Assembly (NCBI GenBank): GCA_021773135.1
Contig: JAJFKP010000001.1
Coordinates: forward strand, 1 to 35,087
From: Woeseiaceae bacterium
Lineage (GTDB): Bacteria > Pseudomonadota > Gammaproteobacteria > Steroidobacterales > Woeseiaceae
Length of the DNA: 35,087 nt
Direction of reading: 5' to 3'
In this document: positions 7,952 through 16,342 of the stretch, in pieces
Layout of the letters: the number at the start of each line of letters is the position of its first letter
Numbering within the stretch: the first letter of the stretch is position 1
Program-made: the position numbers and the translations under genes
The notes under the pieces: generated by a model
What the model was told of the DNA's origin: nothing
The model's database searches: none
Seen by the model: the letters and a program-made list of their open reading frames with translations, nothing else

Positions 7952-8827
7952 CTAAGACAGTTCGCGTTCAAACAAGTCCAGTAACCGACTCCAGGCCCTT
8001 TCTGCCTGCTCCTCGTGATAAACGGCTGAGTCGGGAGGACACCAGCCATGCAGGGTGTCTTTGTAGACTTCGATTTCGGCATCAACGCCGTTAGCATCGA
8101 AAGCCTCTCGCAGGCGGACTTTTTCCTCCGGATTGCGCTCATCGTCATTTTCCGCAATTGCGATCAGGAACCCTGCATCCATTTGCGCCGCCAGCAGGTG
8201 CGGACTGTCATCTTCATCCGTTGCCAGGCCACCACCGTGGAAAGAACCCCCGGCGCCGATGCGATCCGGAATTGCCGCGGCCAGCCGCATGACATAGGAG
8301 CCGGTCATGCAATAGCCTGTGGTACCAATTTTGCGAGCGGTATCGACTGATGGTTGCTGATCGAGATACTCCACGAACGCGCGTCCGTCACTGACACAGG
8401 TTTCCGGTGACAACGTTCGGGCATGTGGCATCAGCAGTTCGCGAATACCCGGATCGCGAAACGTCTTGCCTTCCGGCACGACAGCGCCACGTGCCGTACG
8501 GTAGTACGGATTGACGACCAGTACCGAGTAGCCTGACTCGGCGAGTCGCTTGCCCATGGCTCGAAAAGCGGGACGAATACTGACAATGTCAGGCCATACG
8601 ATTACGGCAGCATGCTGGCCGCTCGTCGGATGTACAAAATAGCAATCCGCCATGCCATCCGGCGTTTCAACCATGACGTCCTGCTCGACAACATCCAGGG
8701 CATTCGCAACAGGTGGCAGTAACATCGTCAATGCGGCAGCCGCGCCGTGTTTATTGAACTGCCGTCGCGTAATGGCATTGCGGCGCAGGTATTTCTCGGC
8801 GTCTTTCGCGGTCAGTTCGTCACACAT
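7952..8827 (-). CDS. Dienelactone hydrolase family protein with Tat-type signal
   Basis: 291 residues from the ATG at 8827. The N-terminus carries a twin-arginine motif T-R-R-Q-F-N-K (20-26) followed by a hydrophobic stretch AAAALTMLLPPVANALD, so Tat export is likely. The alpha/beta-hydrolase domain has the DLH nucleophile elbow GYCMTG with C173, an acid in ENDDERN (D228 or D229) and H260 in LHGWC, the Cys-Asp-His triad of this family. The start at 8827 is chosen because AGGAG (8834-8838 on the opposite strand) lies six bases upstream and because the Tat motif then sits near the N-terminus. The frame stays open upstream to 9082, but that extension is basic, unlike the family and has no ribosome-binding site. 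The substrate is unknown. Confidence 0.87.
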   Translation of the reverse strand: MCDELTAKDAEKYLRRNAITRRQFNKHGAAAALTMLLPPVANALDVVEQDVMVETPDGMADCYFVHPTSGQHAAVIVWPDIVSIRPAFRAMGKRLAESGYSVLVVNPYYRTARGAVVPEGKTFRDPGIRELLMPHARTLSPETCVSDGRAFVEYLDQQPSVDTARKIGTTGYCMTGSYVMRLAAAIPDRIGAGGSFHGGGLATDEDDSPHLLAAQMDAGFLIAIAENDDERNPEEKVRLREAFDANGVDAEIEVYKDTLHGWCPPDSAVYHEEQAERAWSRLLDLFERELS

Positions 8828-9036
8828 TGTGTTCTCCTGGAAAGATTTGCTGTTATTCGTGCCGGTATAGTCAACCATCGCCGGCAGATGCTCAAGCCTG
8901 CGGATGGCACCTGCTGCATGCCTGGTTATCCTGAATACCGTCGCGCGCAGATGTTTCATCAGAAACTTAATTGCCAGACGCCTGACTCTGGCGAAGGAGA
9001 GCCAATCGTCGCGGCGCTCGTTGCATCGCCTGATTT

Positions 9037-9057
9037 CGTGAATCAGTTCACGTTTTT
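9037..9057 (+). terminator. Orphan intrinsic-terminator-like hairpin 1
   Basis: CGTGAA (9037-9042) and TTCACG (9047-9052) pair around TCAG and are followed directly by TTTTT. Polarity is rightward only. No rightward gene lies upstream within 1 kb, so it may end a small RNA or a transcript antisense to the hydrolase leader. Confidence 0.45.
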
Positions 9058-9100
9058 GATAACAATTCCGGCCCCGGGGCACGCTCCAAGTGGCCGCATT

Positions 9101-9120
9101 CAGAATAAGCTTCTGTTTTT
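9101..9120 (+). terminator. Orphan intrinsic-terminator-like hairpin 2
   Basis: CAGAA (9101-9105) pairs with TTCTG (9111-9115) around TAAGC, followed by TTTTT. The stem is short, so it is weaker than the hairpin 44 bases upstream, but it has the same polarity. Confidence 0.3.
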
Positions 9121-9311
9121 GTTAATAATAATGTGTGCAGATGCCAATTCGGTGATTTCCGCCTGCCGTCTGACGCTAAAGAAAACGCGCACCCGGGCCG
9201 ACTATAGCTATGAGTTAAGTTAAATGTGGTCAGAGCCGGTTTGCCGGGTAGTTTACGCGGCGAGCGTCTGGCCCCGCCTGGTAGCCAGGGGTTGCCGCAG
9301 GGAGTGGGAAA

Positions 9312-10418
9312 ATGATCAATAAATCTATGCTATTCACACTATTGGGTACGCTCGCCTTTGGCGTGGCCTTTAGCCAGCAAAACGCTGGACTCGATGCGCG
9401 AGCAAGTTATCCACAGGACACGGGGATAAGTTATCCACAGGACCCTGTAATGTCGGCTGAGGCCGCATCCAGCTTCGATCTGCGCGGCATCCTGATCACC
9501 CGGTCTTCTCGTGCTGCCATGCTAAATGGCAAAGTTCTCCGCGAAGGCGACGTTCTGAATGGTGCAGAGATTCTGGCTATTGCCGAGCGCGAGGTGCGGA
9601 TTCGCATCGGCTCGGAGGAGCGCATCCTGCGGGTTGGATCAACGGTAATTCCGGGGCAAGCCAGGCCGCCACAGATGCATATCGTCCGGAACGTGCGACC
9701 GGTCCCCAATTCACCACAGCAGGAACGGCCGATTTCGGTGGAACCCGCCCCGGTGCCCACGTTGGCAACGGCAGACGTTGAGGAGCGCATTCACAACGTA
9801 AGGCAAGGCGAAACCCTTTCCGGAATCGCCGAAAATTATCTCGTCGGCAATACAACCCGAAACCAGGTCACCATCGCATTGTTTGCAGCAAATCCGCAGG
9901 CGTTCCGTGGCAACATCAACGCCCTGCGTGCCGGAGCGAAATTACGCATCCCGAGCGAACAAGAGATGCAACGTCAGACAGCGGCTGCGGCTACAGCCGA
10001 AGTGGTCGCCCAGACTGACCGGTGGCGAGGCACGGATGTTTCGCCAGTCAGACTGGCCGGTACAACCAGTGAGCGACCATACGGTCCGGTCACCTACGGC
10101 GACACCTTATCCGGCATCGCCGAGGAAGTTTTGCGCGAGGGATTTTCGCTGGACCAAATGGTGATCGCACTATTCGATGCAAACCCGCAGGCTTTCGATG
10201 GCAACATTAACGCGTTGCATCAAGGTGCTCTGCTACGCATTCCTGATGATTCAGAACTAAAGCACAGAGCGCACAGTACGGCCAGTGCTGAGGTAGTGGC
10301 GCAAACCATTGCGTGGCGAAATCGAGCCGTGCAGCAGGCACGATCGGATGACCTGTATACCAGGGTGACCGCCGCGACCGTTTCGTCTCCGCAGGCGTTT
10401 GTACCACCCTTTGAATAG
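9312..10418 (+). CDS. Secreted FimV-like double-LysM protein with MshK/GspB-like N-terminal domain
   Basis: 368 residues with a signal peptide (about 1-21). Residues ~55-112 (LRGILITRSSRAAMLNGKVLREGDVLNGAEI) resemble the small beta domain of MshK, GspB or PilP pilus/secretion proteins. Two related modules follow at 161-218 and 257-316: a LysM-like core (GETLSGIAENYL, GDTLSGIAEEVL), then IALF-ANPQAF-GNINAL--GA-LRIP, the signature of FimV/HubP proteins. The role is probably periplasmic peptidoglycan binding linked to pilus or secretion assembly. There is no membrane anchor or acidic cytoplasmic part as in true FimV. GGGAG before the ATG supports the start. The N-terminus encodes a tandem SYPQD repeat whose DNA carries two DnaA boxes. 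Confidence 0.75.
   Translation: MINKSMLFTLLGTLAFGVAFSQQNAGLDARASYPQDTGISYPQDPVMSAEAASSFDLRGILITRSSRAAMLNGKVLREGDVLNGAEILAIAEREVRIRIGSEERILRVGSTVIPGQARPPQMHIVRNVRPVPNSPQQERPISVEPAPVPTLATADVEERIHNVRQGETLSGIAENYLVGNTTRNQVTIALFAANPQAFRGNINALRAGAKLRIPSEQEMQRQTAAAATAEVVAQTDRWRGTDVSPVRLAGTTSERPYGPVTYGDTLSGIAEEVLREGFSLDQMVIALFDANPQAFDGNINALHQGALLRIPDDSELKHRAHSTASAEVVAQTIAWRNRAVQQARSDDLYTRVTAATVSSPQAFVPPFE
9407..9439 (+). repeat. Two perfect DnaA-box 9-mers in a 24-bp tandem repeat
   Basis: TTATCCACA occurs at 9407-9415 and 9431-9439, inside the longer repeated stretch AAGTTATCCACAGGAC. Both match the strict DnaA-box consensus in the same orientation. They lie inside the 5' coding part of the LysM gene, where they encode SYPQD twice. 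Whether DnaA binds here or the match is a coding coincidence is unknown. Confidence 0.5.
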
Positions 10419-10425
10419 CAGGCGG

Positions 10426-10463
10426 CGTCTGCTATAAGCGGACGAATATTAGTCCGAGCGGAC
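10426..10463. terminator. Two hairpins between convergent genes
   Basis: CGTCTGC (10426-10432) pairs with GCGGACG (10438-10444) with one wobble, and GTCCG (10452-10456) pairs with CGGAC (10459-10463). They fill the 53-base gap between the converging LysM and acyl-CoA synthetase genes; T-tracts are poor. Confidence 0.4.
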
Positions 10464-10471
10464 CTGAGTGA

Positions 10472-12157
10472 TTACTCACTGGCAGCCGCCAGTTCAGCGG
10501 CCATGACTTCGCTCATTTTGAATTTCTGAATCTTGCCGGTAACGGTCATCGGAAATTCGTCAACCATGCGAATATGTTTCGGCACTTTAAAGTGCGTAAT
10601 CTGTCCACGGCAAAATGATTTCACCTCGTCTTCAGTCAGCGACGCGCCGCTCGCCAGCTGAATCCATGCGCAGACCTCTTCACCCATTTTTGAGTCGGGA
10701 ATGCCGAATACCTGCACTTCTTCTATTGCGGGATGTGTATAAAGAAATTCTTCAACTTCGCGTGGATAAATATTTTCTCCACCGCGGATAATCATGTCAT
10801 TGATGCGACCGACGATGCGCAGGTAACCTTCGTCGTCCATGACGCCCAGGTCTCCCGAATGCAGCCAGCGGGCTTCGTCAATTGTGCTTCTCGTCTGCTC
10901 TTCATCATTCCAGTAACCGAGCATGACTGAATACCCACGCGTACATACTTCGCCTTTTTCACCAACAGGAACCACCCTACCGTCGGCATCGATAAGCTTG
11001 ATCTCCAGCCACGGTACAGCTCTGCCAACCGTTTCCACGCGTTTCTCGAGCGGGTCTTCCGGCAAAGTCAGGTGATTGATAGGACTTAGCTCAGTCTGGC
11101 CGTAACCGATCAGAATATGCTTCATGTGCATGTCGGCTATGACCCGCTGCATGACATCGACCGGACAGGGCGCACCCGCCATGACCCCGGTGCGCAAACT
11201 CGACAGGTCGAATTGATCGAAGTTTGGGTGGCCCAGCTCAGTGACAAACATGGTTGGCACACCGTGCAAACCGGTGCACCGCTCGGTTTCGACAGCCCGT
11301 AGTGTCGACTCGGGATCGAATGCATCATTCGGATACACGGCGGTCGCACCATGAGTAAAGCAGGCGAGATTTCCAAGCACCATGCCAAAACAGTGATAGA
11401 GCGGCACCGGAATGCACAAACGTTCCGTCGGCGACAGCTGCATGCCGGCTCCAGTAAGGTAGCCGTTGTTCAGGATATTACAGTGCGTCAGCGTGGCGCC
11501 TTTCGGGCTGCCGGTCGTGCCGGACGTGAACTGGATGTTGATCGCGTCGTCAGGTCGCAGCTCACGCTTCAACTCTTTTATGCGGGCCTTTTCTGCTGCG
11601 CCGCCCGCTCGGCAGACATCCGGAAAATTAAACATTCCAGCTGACTTTTCGTCTCCCATGCGAATAACAAGCTCCAGGTTCGGCAGTTTGGCCGAATTCA
11701 ACACACCCGGTTCGCTTGCATGTAATTCTGGCGCCAGTTCATACAGCATTTCGAGGTACCTGCTGCTCTTGAACTGTTCGGCACTGACGATCGCCCGGCA
11801 CCCGGACTTCTTGAGCGCGTACTCCAGCTCATAAAGCCGGTATGCAGGATTAATGCAGACGAGAATTGCGCCCATCTTCGCGGTTGCCATCTGGGTGAGC
11901 ACCCATTCGTGACCGTTCGGCCCCCAGATCCCGACCCTGTCGCCTGTGCCGACTCCAAGTTTGAGCAATCCGGCAGCGAGGTCATCGACTTTCTGATTGA
12001 ACTCGGAATAGCTCCAGCGAATGTCCTGGTGGCAAACGACCAGAGCTTCCGTTTCGGGATTGCGCTCAGTTACCTGGTCAAGGTAGTTGCCGATCGTCTC
12101 GTAAATTATCGGCTCCGTGGAAGCGCCACAGCTATAACTCTGCGTTAGTCGTGTCAT
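10472..12157 (-). CDS. AMP-binding acyl-CoA synthetase
   Basis: 561 residues, usual length for fatty-acyl-CoA synthetases of the ACSF2/FadD-like group, which activate a carboxylate with ATP and join it to CoA. Adenylation motifs are complete: TSGTTGSPKG (211-220, phosphate binding), GYGQTE (351-356), SGDLG (434-438), GRINDMIIRGGENIYP (450-465) and the C-terminal catalytic lysine K542 in MTVTGK. There is no signal peptide. The chain length preferred is not readable from sequence; medium or long chain acids are likely. It lies 85 bases downstream of the FAN1-exonuclease gene on the same strand, with no functional link apparent. GAGAAAGG lies just before the ATG. Confidence 0.9.
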   Translation of the reverse strand: MTRLTQSYSCGASTEPIIYETIGNYLDQVTERNPETEALVVCHQDIRWSYSEFNQKVDDLAAGLLKLGVGTGDRVGIWGPNGHEWVLTQMATAKMGAILVCINPAYRLYELEYALKKSGCRAIVSAEQFKSSRYLEMLYELAPELHASEPGVLNSAKLPNLELVIRMGDEKSAGMFNFPDVCRAGGAAEKARIKELKRELRPDDAINIQFTSGTTGSPKGATLTHCNILNNGYLTGAGMQLSPTERLCIPVPLYHCFGMVLGNLACFTHGATAVYPNDAFDPESTLRAVETERCTGLHGVPTMFVTELGHPNFDQFDLSSLRTGVMAGAPCPVDVMQRVIADMHMKHILIGYGQTELSPINHLTLPEDPLEKRVETVGRAVPWLEIKLIDADGRVVPVGEKGEVCTRGYSVMLGYWNDEEQTRSTIDEARWLHSGDLGVMDDEGYLRIVGRINDMIIRGGENIYPREVEEFLYTHPAIEEVQVFGIPDSKMGEEVCAWIQLASGASLTEDEVKSFCRGQITHFKVPKHIRMVDEFPMTVTGKIQKFKMSEVMAAELAAASE

Positions 12158-12242
12158 TACCTTTCTCGACGGTATATTCGCCAGGGCATCAGGTTACCGC
12201 AAACGTCCGCACATCTTTATGCTTTCCTTCACCATGGAATCG

Positions 12243-14417
12243 CTAGGCCTGCGCGCGTTTCTCGTTGATCAGCAGCAACAGTTCGGCAGCAGCCTCCGCA
12301 TCGCAGAGGGCACGATGGTGTTGCCTGAGTGGAATATCGAATGCCCGCGTAAGCGCCGCGAGACTGTAGGACCTGTGACCGGGATACAGCCGTCGCATCG
12401 AAGCACACGTGCACAGCTTGGCATGCCGGAACGACCGACCCAGGCGCTTGCACTCCGCCGCGATAAATCCATAGTCAAACTCGACGTTATGCGCGACAAA
12501 TATTGCGTCTTCCATAAACGACTCAAACTCGTCGGCAACATCTGCGAAGTACGGTGCATCGGCGACCATTTCGGGCGTGATGCCAGTGAGCCTGGAAATA
12601 TTGGACGGTATGTTGCGCTGCGGGTTAAGCAAGGTCTGAAACTGATCGACAACCTTGCCGCCCCTGACCTTGACGGCACCAATTTCCGTGACGCGATGGT
12701 TGGCGCCGCGCCCGCCGGTGGTCTCAACATCAACAACCACGTAGGTCTGTTGCGGGTCCAGAACCCATTGTACGCGCAGAACCTCTGCGCGGAAGCCGGC
12801 ATCCCGTAACTGCCTCAATCTAAGCAATTGGTTGCGACGCAGCTGGTCACCTTCTGTTTTCACCTCGACAAAGCGTATCCCTTTGTCATCAACGACCATC
12901 AGGTCCGGATAACCATAGCGAGCGGCGACATAATCCTGGCACAGTCGCCGCAATATGACCGTGAGAGCATCACTGTCGGCATGATCGATTAACGAGAAAA
13001 CCGCATCGTTCAACGACTGCCGCCAGCGAAACACGCCATTGGGCGTACCGTAGTAACGGGTACTCACTTTGAGCAACTGCCGTTTTGTAGCGACCGGATC
13101 GCACAGCATGGCTAATTTCACTTCGAGCACGTCCTGATTCCTCGCATAGAACGAATTGTTAGTAAGCGCCGCTGGCAGAAATTCAAACGGAGAATTAACG
13201 CTGGCTCCGGCGTCAACAAACAGTTCATCCCAGAACAGCAGGCCGAAGAAGGTTCGCCAAAGCTGATTCTCTGTACGAAAGGCGGTAATTCCCTGTTTTT
13301 CGAAATGTTCTACCACCGCACGTTCCGGGGATCCGCTTCTGGACTCATCGATTTCGATTGATTCGCCGGCACGAAGTGCATCGGTCACCATGGACGTCCG
13401 CTTTTTCTTGAATTTTCGCTCGTATATGTCTCGCGCGACCAGCCATTCTTCATCGCTGCGCGGGTCGTCAAGACATTTTTCGAGAAACGACCTTGCGGCT
13501 TCACGCTGGTCGTTACCCAGCAAAAGCCTGGCCGTTCTTTCGCTACATTCTGCCGATTCTCCCTGCTCAAAAAATGCCAGAGCGATATCGATCATGTTGC
13601 CGCGTTCTGCTTTCCGCCCGAGTTTGCACGCAAGCTCATCGCGCAGAGCCGCACTGCCGGGGAAATTCGTTTCCGGCCACTGCGCAATTTCTGCTCGCAA
13701 GGCCGGCAACTCTGTCTCGGTAGTCGCCTTGAGTGATCGGATGCGGGTTGCGAAATAATAGTGCTCAAGGGCCTCGGTACGGTCGCCGAAACGAGGTTCA
13801 TAGGAATCGCTGAGACTCTGCGTTCGTACCAGCCCAAGATCACGCATGGTAAACGCCGACAGCCCATCCTGTATGCGGCCAAAGAACAGGTACAAGAGAT
13901 AGTGCGTGGCGTCGCTGCGCCGTTGCACGACCAGGCGTGACAGGTCGAGGTCATCGATGAACGCCTCGGCAGAAACGTTTTCGCGCACAAATGCCAGCAA
14001 TTCACTTTTTTTGAGCGAGCGGCCCAGTCCGGCGTGTTTCGGCAGCAGCGCCTTGTAGATTTCACTTTTTGTCAGGAATCCCAATACGTCAGCGAAATGC
14101 AGCACGGTGGGACTTCCGATCCAGCCTTTCTCGCGCAGTTCAGATAGTAACGGCCGGATCTCGCCAAGCTCGGGATAACGCAAACGGTTGACGGCGAAAA
14201 TACGCCCTTTGCGATTGACCAGGCGGACATAGAGACACTGCGCTTCCCGTGAAAGATCTTTAAACTCATTCAGGAATGCGATATGGGTGTCGAACAACGC
14301 GTGTTTATAGTGCTCTCCGACAAATTCAAGCATCTCCACGAAATGCTCGTGGTAGTAAAATGTCGGAAGCGGGCGCCGCTGCTGCACAGGCACCCAGTGG
14401 GTCTGGTCATAATTCAC
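12243..14417 (-). CDS. FAN1-type VRR-NUC nuclease fused to a DEDDh 3'-5' exonuclease
   Basis: 724 residues, against ~550 for bacterial FAN1. The N-terminal ~550 residues follow FAN1: helical region, then RNQDVLEVKLAMLCDP (426-441) and the VRR-NUC core GYPDLMV...FVEVKTEGDQLRRNQ with likely metal residues D505, E518 and K520. FAN1 is a structure-specific nuclease that unhooks DNA interstrand crosslinks. After a short linker a second nuclease starts at ~559: VVDVETTG (D563, E565), HNVEFDYGF (D648) and H701-x4-D706 complete a DnaQ-type DEDDh exonuclease like DNA polymerase III epsilon. All metal ligands of both domains appear intact, so both should be active. The start is GTG without a clear ribosome-binding site; a nearby ATG is out of frame. 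Confidence 0.9.
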   Translation of the reverse strand: MNYDQTHWVPVQQRRPLPTFYYHEHFVEMLEFVGEHYKHALFDTHIAFLNEFKDLSREAQCLYVRLVNRKGRIFAVNRLRYPELGEIRPLLSELREKGWIGSPTVLHFADVLGFLTKSEIYKALLPKHAGLGRSLKKSELLAFVRENVSAEAFIDDLDLSRLVVQRRSDATHYLLYLFFGRIQDGLSAFTMRDLGLVRTQSLSDSYEPRFGDRTEALEHYYFATRIRSLKATTETELPALRAEIAQWPETNFPGSAALRDELACKLGRKAERGNMIDIALAFFEQGESAECSERTARLLLGNDQREAARSFLEKCLDDPRSDEEWLVARDIYERKFKKKRTSMVTDALRAGESIEIDESRSGSPERAVVEHFEKQGITAFRTENQLWRTFFGLLFWDELFVDAGASVNSPFEFLPAALTNNSFYARNQDVLEVKLAMLCDPVATKRQLLKVSTRYYGTPNGVFRWRQSLNDAVFSLIDHADSDALTVILRRLCQDYVAARYGYPDLMVVDDKGIRFVEVKTEGDQLRRNQLLRLRQLRDAGFRAEVLRVQWVLDPQQTYVVVDVETTGGRGANHRVTEIGAVKVRGGKVVDQFQTLLNPQRNIPSNISRLTGITPEMVADAPYFADVADEFESFMEDAIFVAHNVEFDYGFIAAECKRLGRSFRHAKLCTCASMRRLYPGHRSYSLAALTRAFDIPLRQHHRALCDAEAAAELLLLINEKRAQA

Positions 14418-14643
14418 GTTGATAATGTAACAAACGTAGCGACGGCTTTTCGACCGAAAATAGAACCAGGCAGTTTGTAAACGGGGCCGGCGTCAGCTTG
14501 TCACTAAATCGACAATAGGTGAGGACCTGGCGAGCCGCCTACGTAACAGCGCACGAATACTGTCCAGCTTATGCTCGATAGATTGGCCGAGCGGTGTGAC
14601 ACAAGGTAGAGTTGTTGCTCGTTGATTTCTTAGGACTTCTTGA

Positions 14644-16272
14644 GTGAAGCGCCGTTTTTCAAGCTTGTTACCGCTACTTTTGCTCGACTTACTGGTGTCG
14701 GTAAGCCTGGCTCAGACCGGCCAGGAAGCAGACTCAAGGCCCAATATCCTTCTAATTGTCGCAGATGACCTTGGCTACGCCGACGTTGGCGCGTACGGCA
14801 GCGACATCAACACGCCTAATATCGATTCGCTGGCCGCCGCAGGCATGCTGTTTACCCACTTTCATACCGGACCTTCCTGCGGGCCGACACGCGCCATGCT
14901 GATGAGCGGCAACAATAATCACGTAGCGGGCATGGCGCGGCAACTCAGCATCGGACTGCTCGGTTCACCGGTGCGTGGCTATGAGAACAGCCTGTCTGAT
15001 CGTATCGTGCCCTTCCCAAAGCTTTTGCAGTCGGCCGGTTACGACACCTACATGGCCGGAAAGTGGCACCTTGGGCTCAATGTTGAAAAAAGCCCGCACG
15101 CCGCCGGTTTCACGCGTTCGTTTGCGTTGCTCGATGGCGGCGGCAGCCACTTTGATGCCAGGGGACTTCGAGAGGGGGGCAATTCGTTCCGCGAAGATGA
15201 GGTATTGGTGACTTATCCGACGGGCCGATTCTCCTCAGAGTTGTATACAGATCGGCTAATAGGTTTTATTGACGAAGGCAAAAATAACGACAAACCGTTC
15301 TTCGCGTTTGCCTCATATACGGCGCCGCACTGGCCACTGCAGGTGCCGGATGAATATCTCGACATGTACGCGGGCCACTACGATGACGGCTATGATTCGC
15401 TGCGAGAACGCCGTTTCAGGTCGCTGCAGGAGGCTGGCATCATTCCGTTGACGTCGGAACTGCCGCCACGAATTGACGCGATCACTCCCTGGGACGATCT
15501 TAGCCCGGACCAGCAGCGCTATGAATCACGAAAAATGGAGCTGTATGCCGCTCTTCTGGACAATCTGGACGATAATATCGGCCGCCTTTTTGATTACCTG
15601 AAGGAAAACAACCTGTTTGACAATACGCTGATTGTTTTCATGTCAGACAACGGAGCGGATGGTGGCGACCAGTATGAACGTGGCCCGTACAAGGAATATC
15701 TCCGCTCACAGTTCGACAATTCCTATGACAAGATGGGTACGTCGGAATCATTTGTAGCCTACGATGCGCCCTGGGCCGAAGCCGCCACTGCCCCGTTTCA
15801 TCGTTTCAAAGGTTATTCCCGCCAGGGAGGCATCGTGTCAGCCATGATCGCCGCAGGCCCGGGTGTCGCCAGTCGCGGCGTAATTGATTCCACCTACCTT
15901 ACCGTCATGGATATTGCGCCAACCTTTCTCGACATCGCTGGCGCAGAGTACCCAATCGATGCTGCAATCGAACCCATGGTCGGCGAAAGCATGGTGGCGT
16001 TTCTTAGCGGTCGTACGGATTCCGTTCACGACGACGACTATGTGACGACAATGTTCCATCGAAGTCATGCATACCTGCGGCAGGGCGACTGGAAAATCTC
16101 CAATCTGAATCCGCCATTCGACGAGTCCTCATTTGAGCTCCACAATCTGCGGGAAGATCCGGGCGAATCAAGAAACCTCGTGCAGGACGAGCCCGAAAAA
16201 CTGGCAGAACTAATTGCACTATGGCGTCAGGAAAGGAAACGATTCGGCATAATCCTGCCAGAGGATCTTTGA
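14644..16272 (+). CDS. Exported sulfatase (arylsulfatase family S1)
   Basis: 542 residues starting at GTG, with AGGA eight bases upstream. A signal peptide covers about 1-23 and cleavage near SLAQ is likely. The sulfatase signature C-x-P-x-R is CGPTR (79-83), where C79 would be converted to formylglycine; the metal-binding DD (41-42), the GKWHLG block and FMSDNGADGG are also present. It probably hydrolyses sulfate esters in the periplasm, for instance from algal polysaccharides or aryl sulfates. The activating enzyme (FGE-type) is not in the window, nor are polysaccharide lyases or transport genes, so it is not part of a visible utilisation locus. It is transcribed divergently from the FAN1 fusion gene across 226 bases. 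Confidence 0.9.
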   Translation: MKRRFSSLLPLLLLDLLVSVSLAQTGQEADSRPNILLIVADDLGYADVGAYGSDINTPNIDSLAAAGMLFTHFHTGPSCGPTRAMLMSGNNNHVAGMARQLSIGLLGSPVRGYENSLSDRIVPFPKLLQSAGYDTYMAGKWHLGLNVEKSPHAAGFTRSFALLDGGGSHFDARGLREGGNSFREDEVLVTYPTGRFSSELYTDRLIGFIDEGKNNDKPFFAFASYTAPHWPLQVPDEYLDMYAGHYDDGYDSLRERRFRSLQEAGIIPLTSELPPRIDAITPWDDLSPDQQRYESRKMELYAALLDNLDDNIGRLFDYLKENNLFDNTLIVFMSDNGADGGDQYERGPYKEYLRSQFDNSYDKMGTSESFVAYDAPWAEAATAPFHRFKGYSRQGGIVSAMIAAGPGVASRGVIDSTYLTVMDIAPTFLDIAGAEYPIDAAIEPMVGESMVAFLSGRTDSVHDDDYVTTMFHRSHAYLRQGDWKISNLNPPFDESSFELHNLREDPGESRNLVQDEPEKLAELIALWRQERKRFGIILPEDL

Positions 16273-16290
16273 CACGCCCGGTCAACGGTA

Positions 16291-16319
16291 TTCAACCCAA
16301 TCCGAAAAAACAGGTTGAA
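16291..16319. terminator. Weak stem-loop between convergent genes
   Basis: TTCAACC (16291-16297) pairs with GGTTGAA (16313-16319) around a 15-base A-rich loop. It lies between the sulfatase and the leftward oxidoreductase; there is no downstream T-tract. Confidence 0.25.
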
Positions 16320-16342
16320 GCAGTTTGTCAGTGCAATGGTCA

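Larger units (their letters stand above)
8828..9311. other. 484 bp divergent intergenic region
   Basis: It separates the leftward hydrolase gene from the rightward LysM gene. I see no credible protein gene, although the leftward frame is open through half of it. It must hold divergent promoters. It also carries two rightward terminator-like hairpins (9037-9057 and 9101-9120) that no annotated gene needs. Confidence 0.5.

Noticed and set aside
9058-9070. ATAACAATT resembling half of the lac operator
   Set aside because: Short AT-rich chance match with no symmetric partner and no lac genes.
8828-9082. 85-codon N-terminal extension of the leftward dienelactone hydrolase frame
   Set aside because: The ATG at 8827 has AGGAG at six bases and gives a normal Tat signal; the extension is basic, unlike the family and lacks a ribosome-binding site.
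14418-14643. Divergent intergenic region between the FAN1 fusion and the sulfatase
   Set aside because: I found no inverted repeat, convincing promoter pair or small ORF strong enough to annotate.
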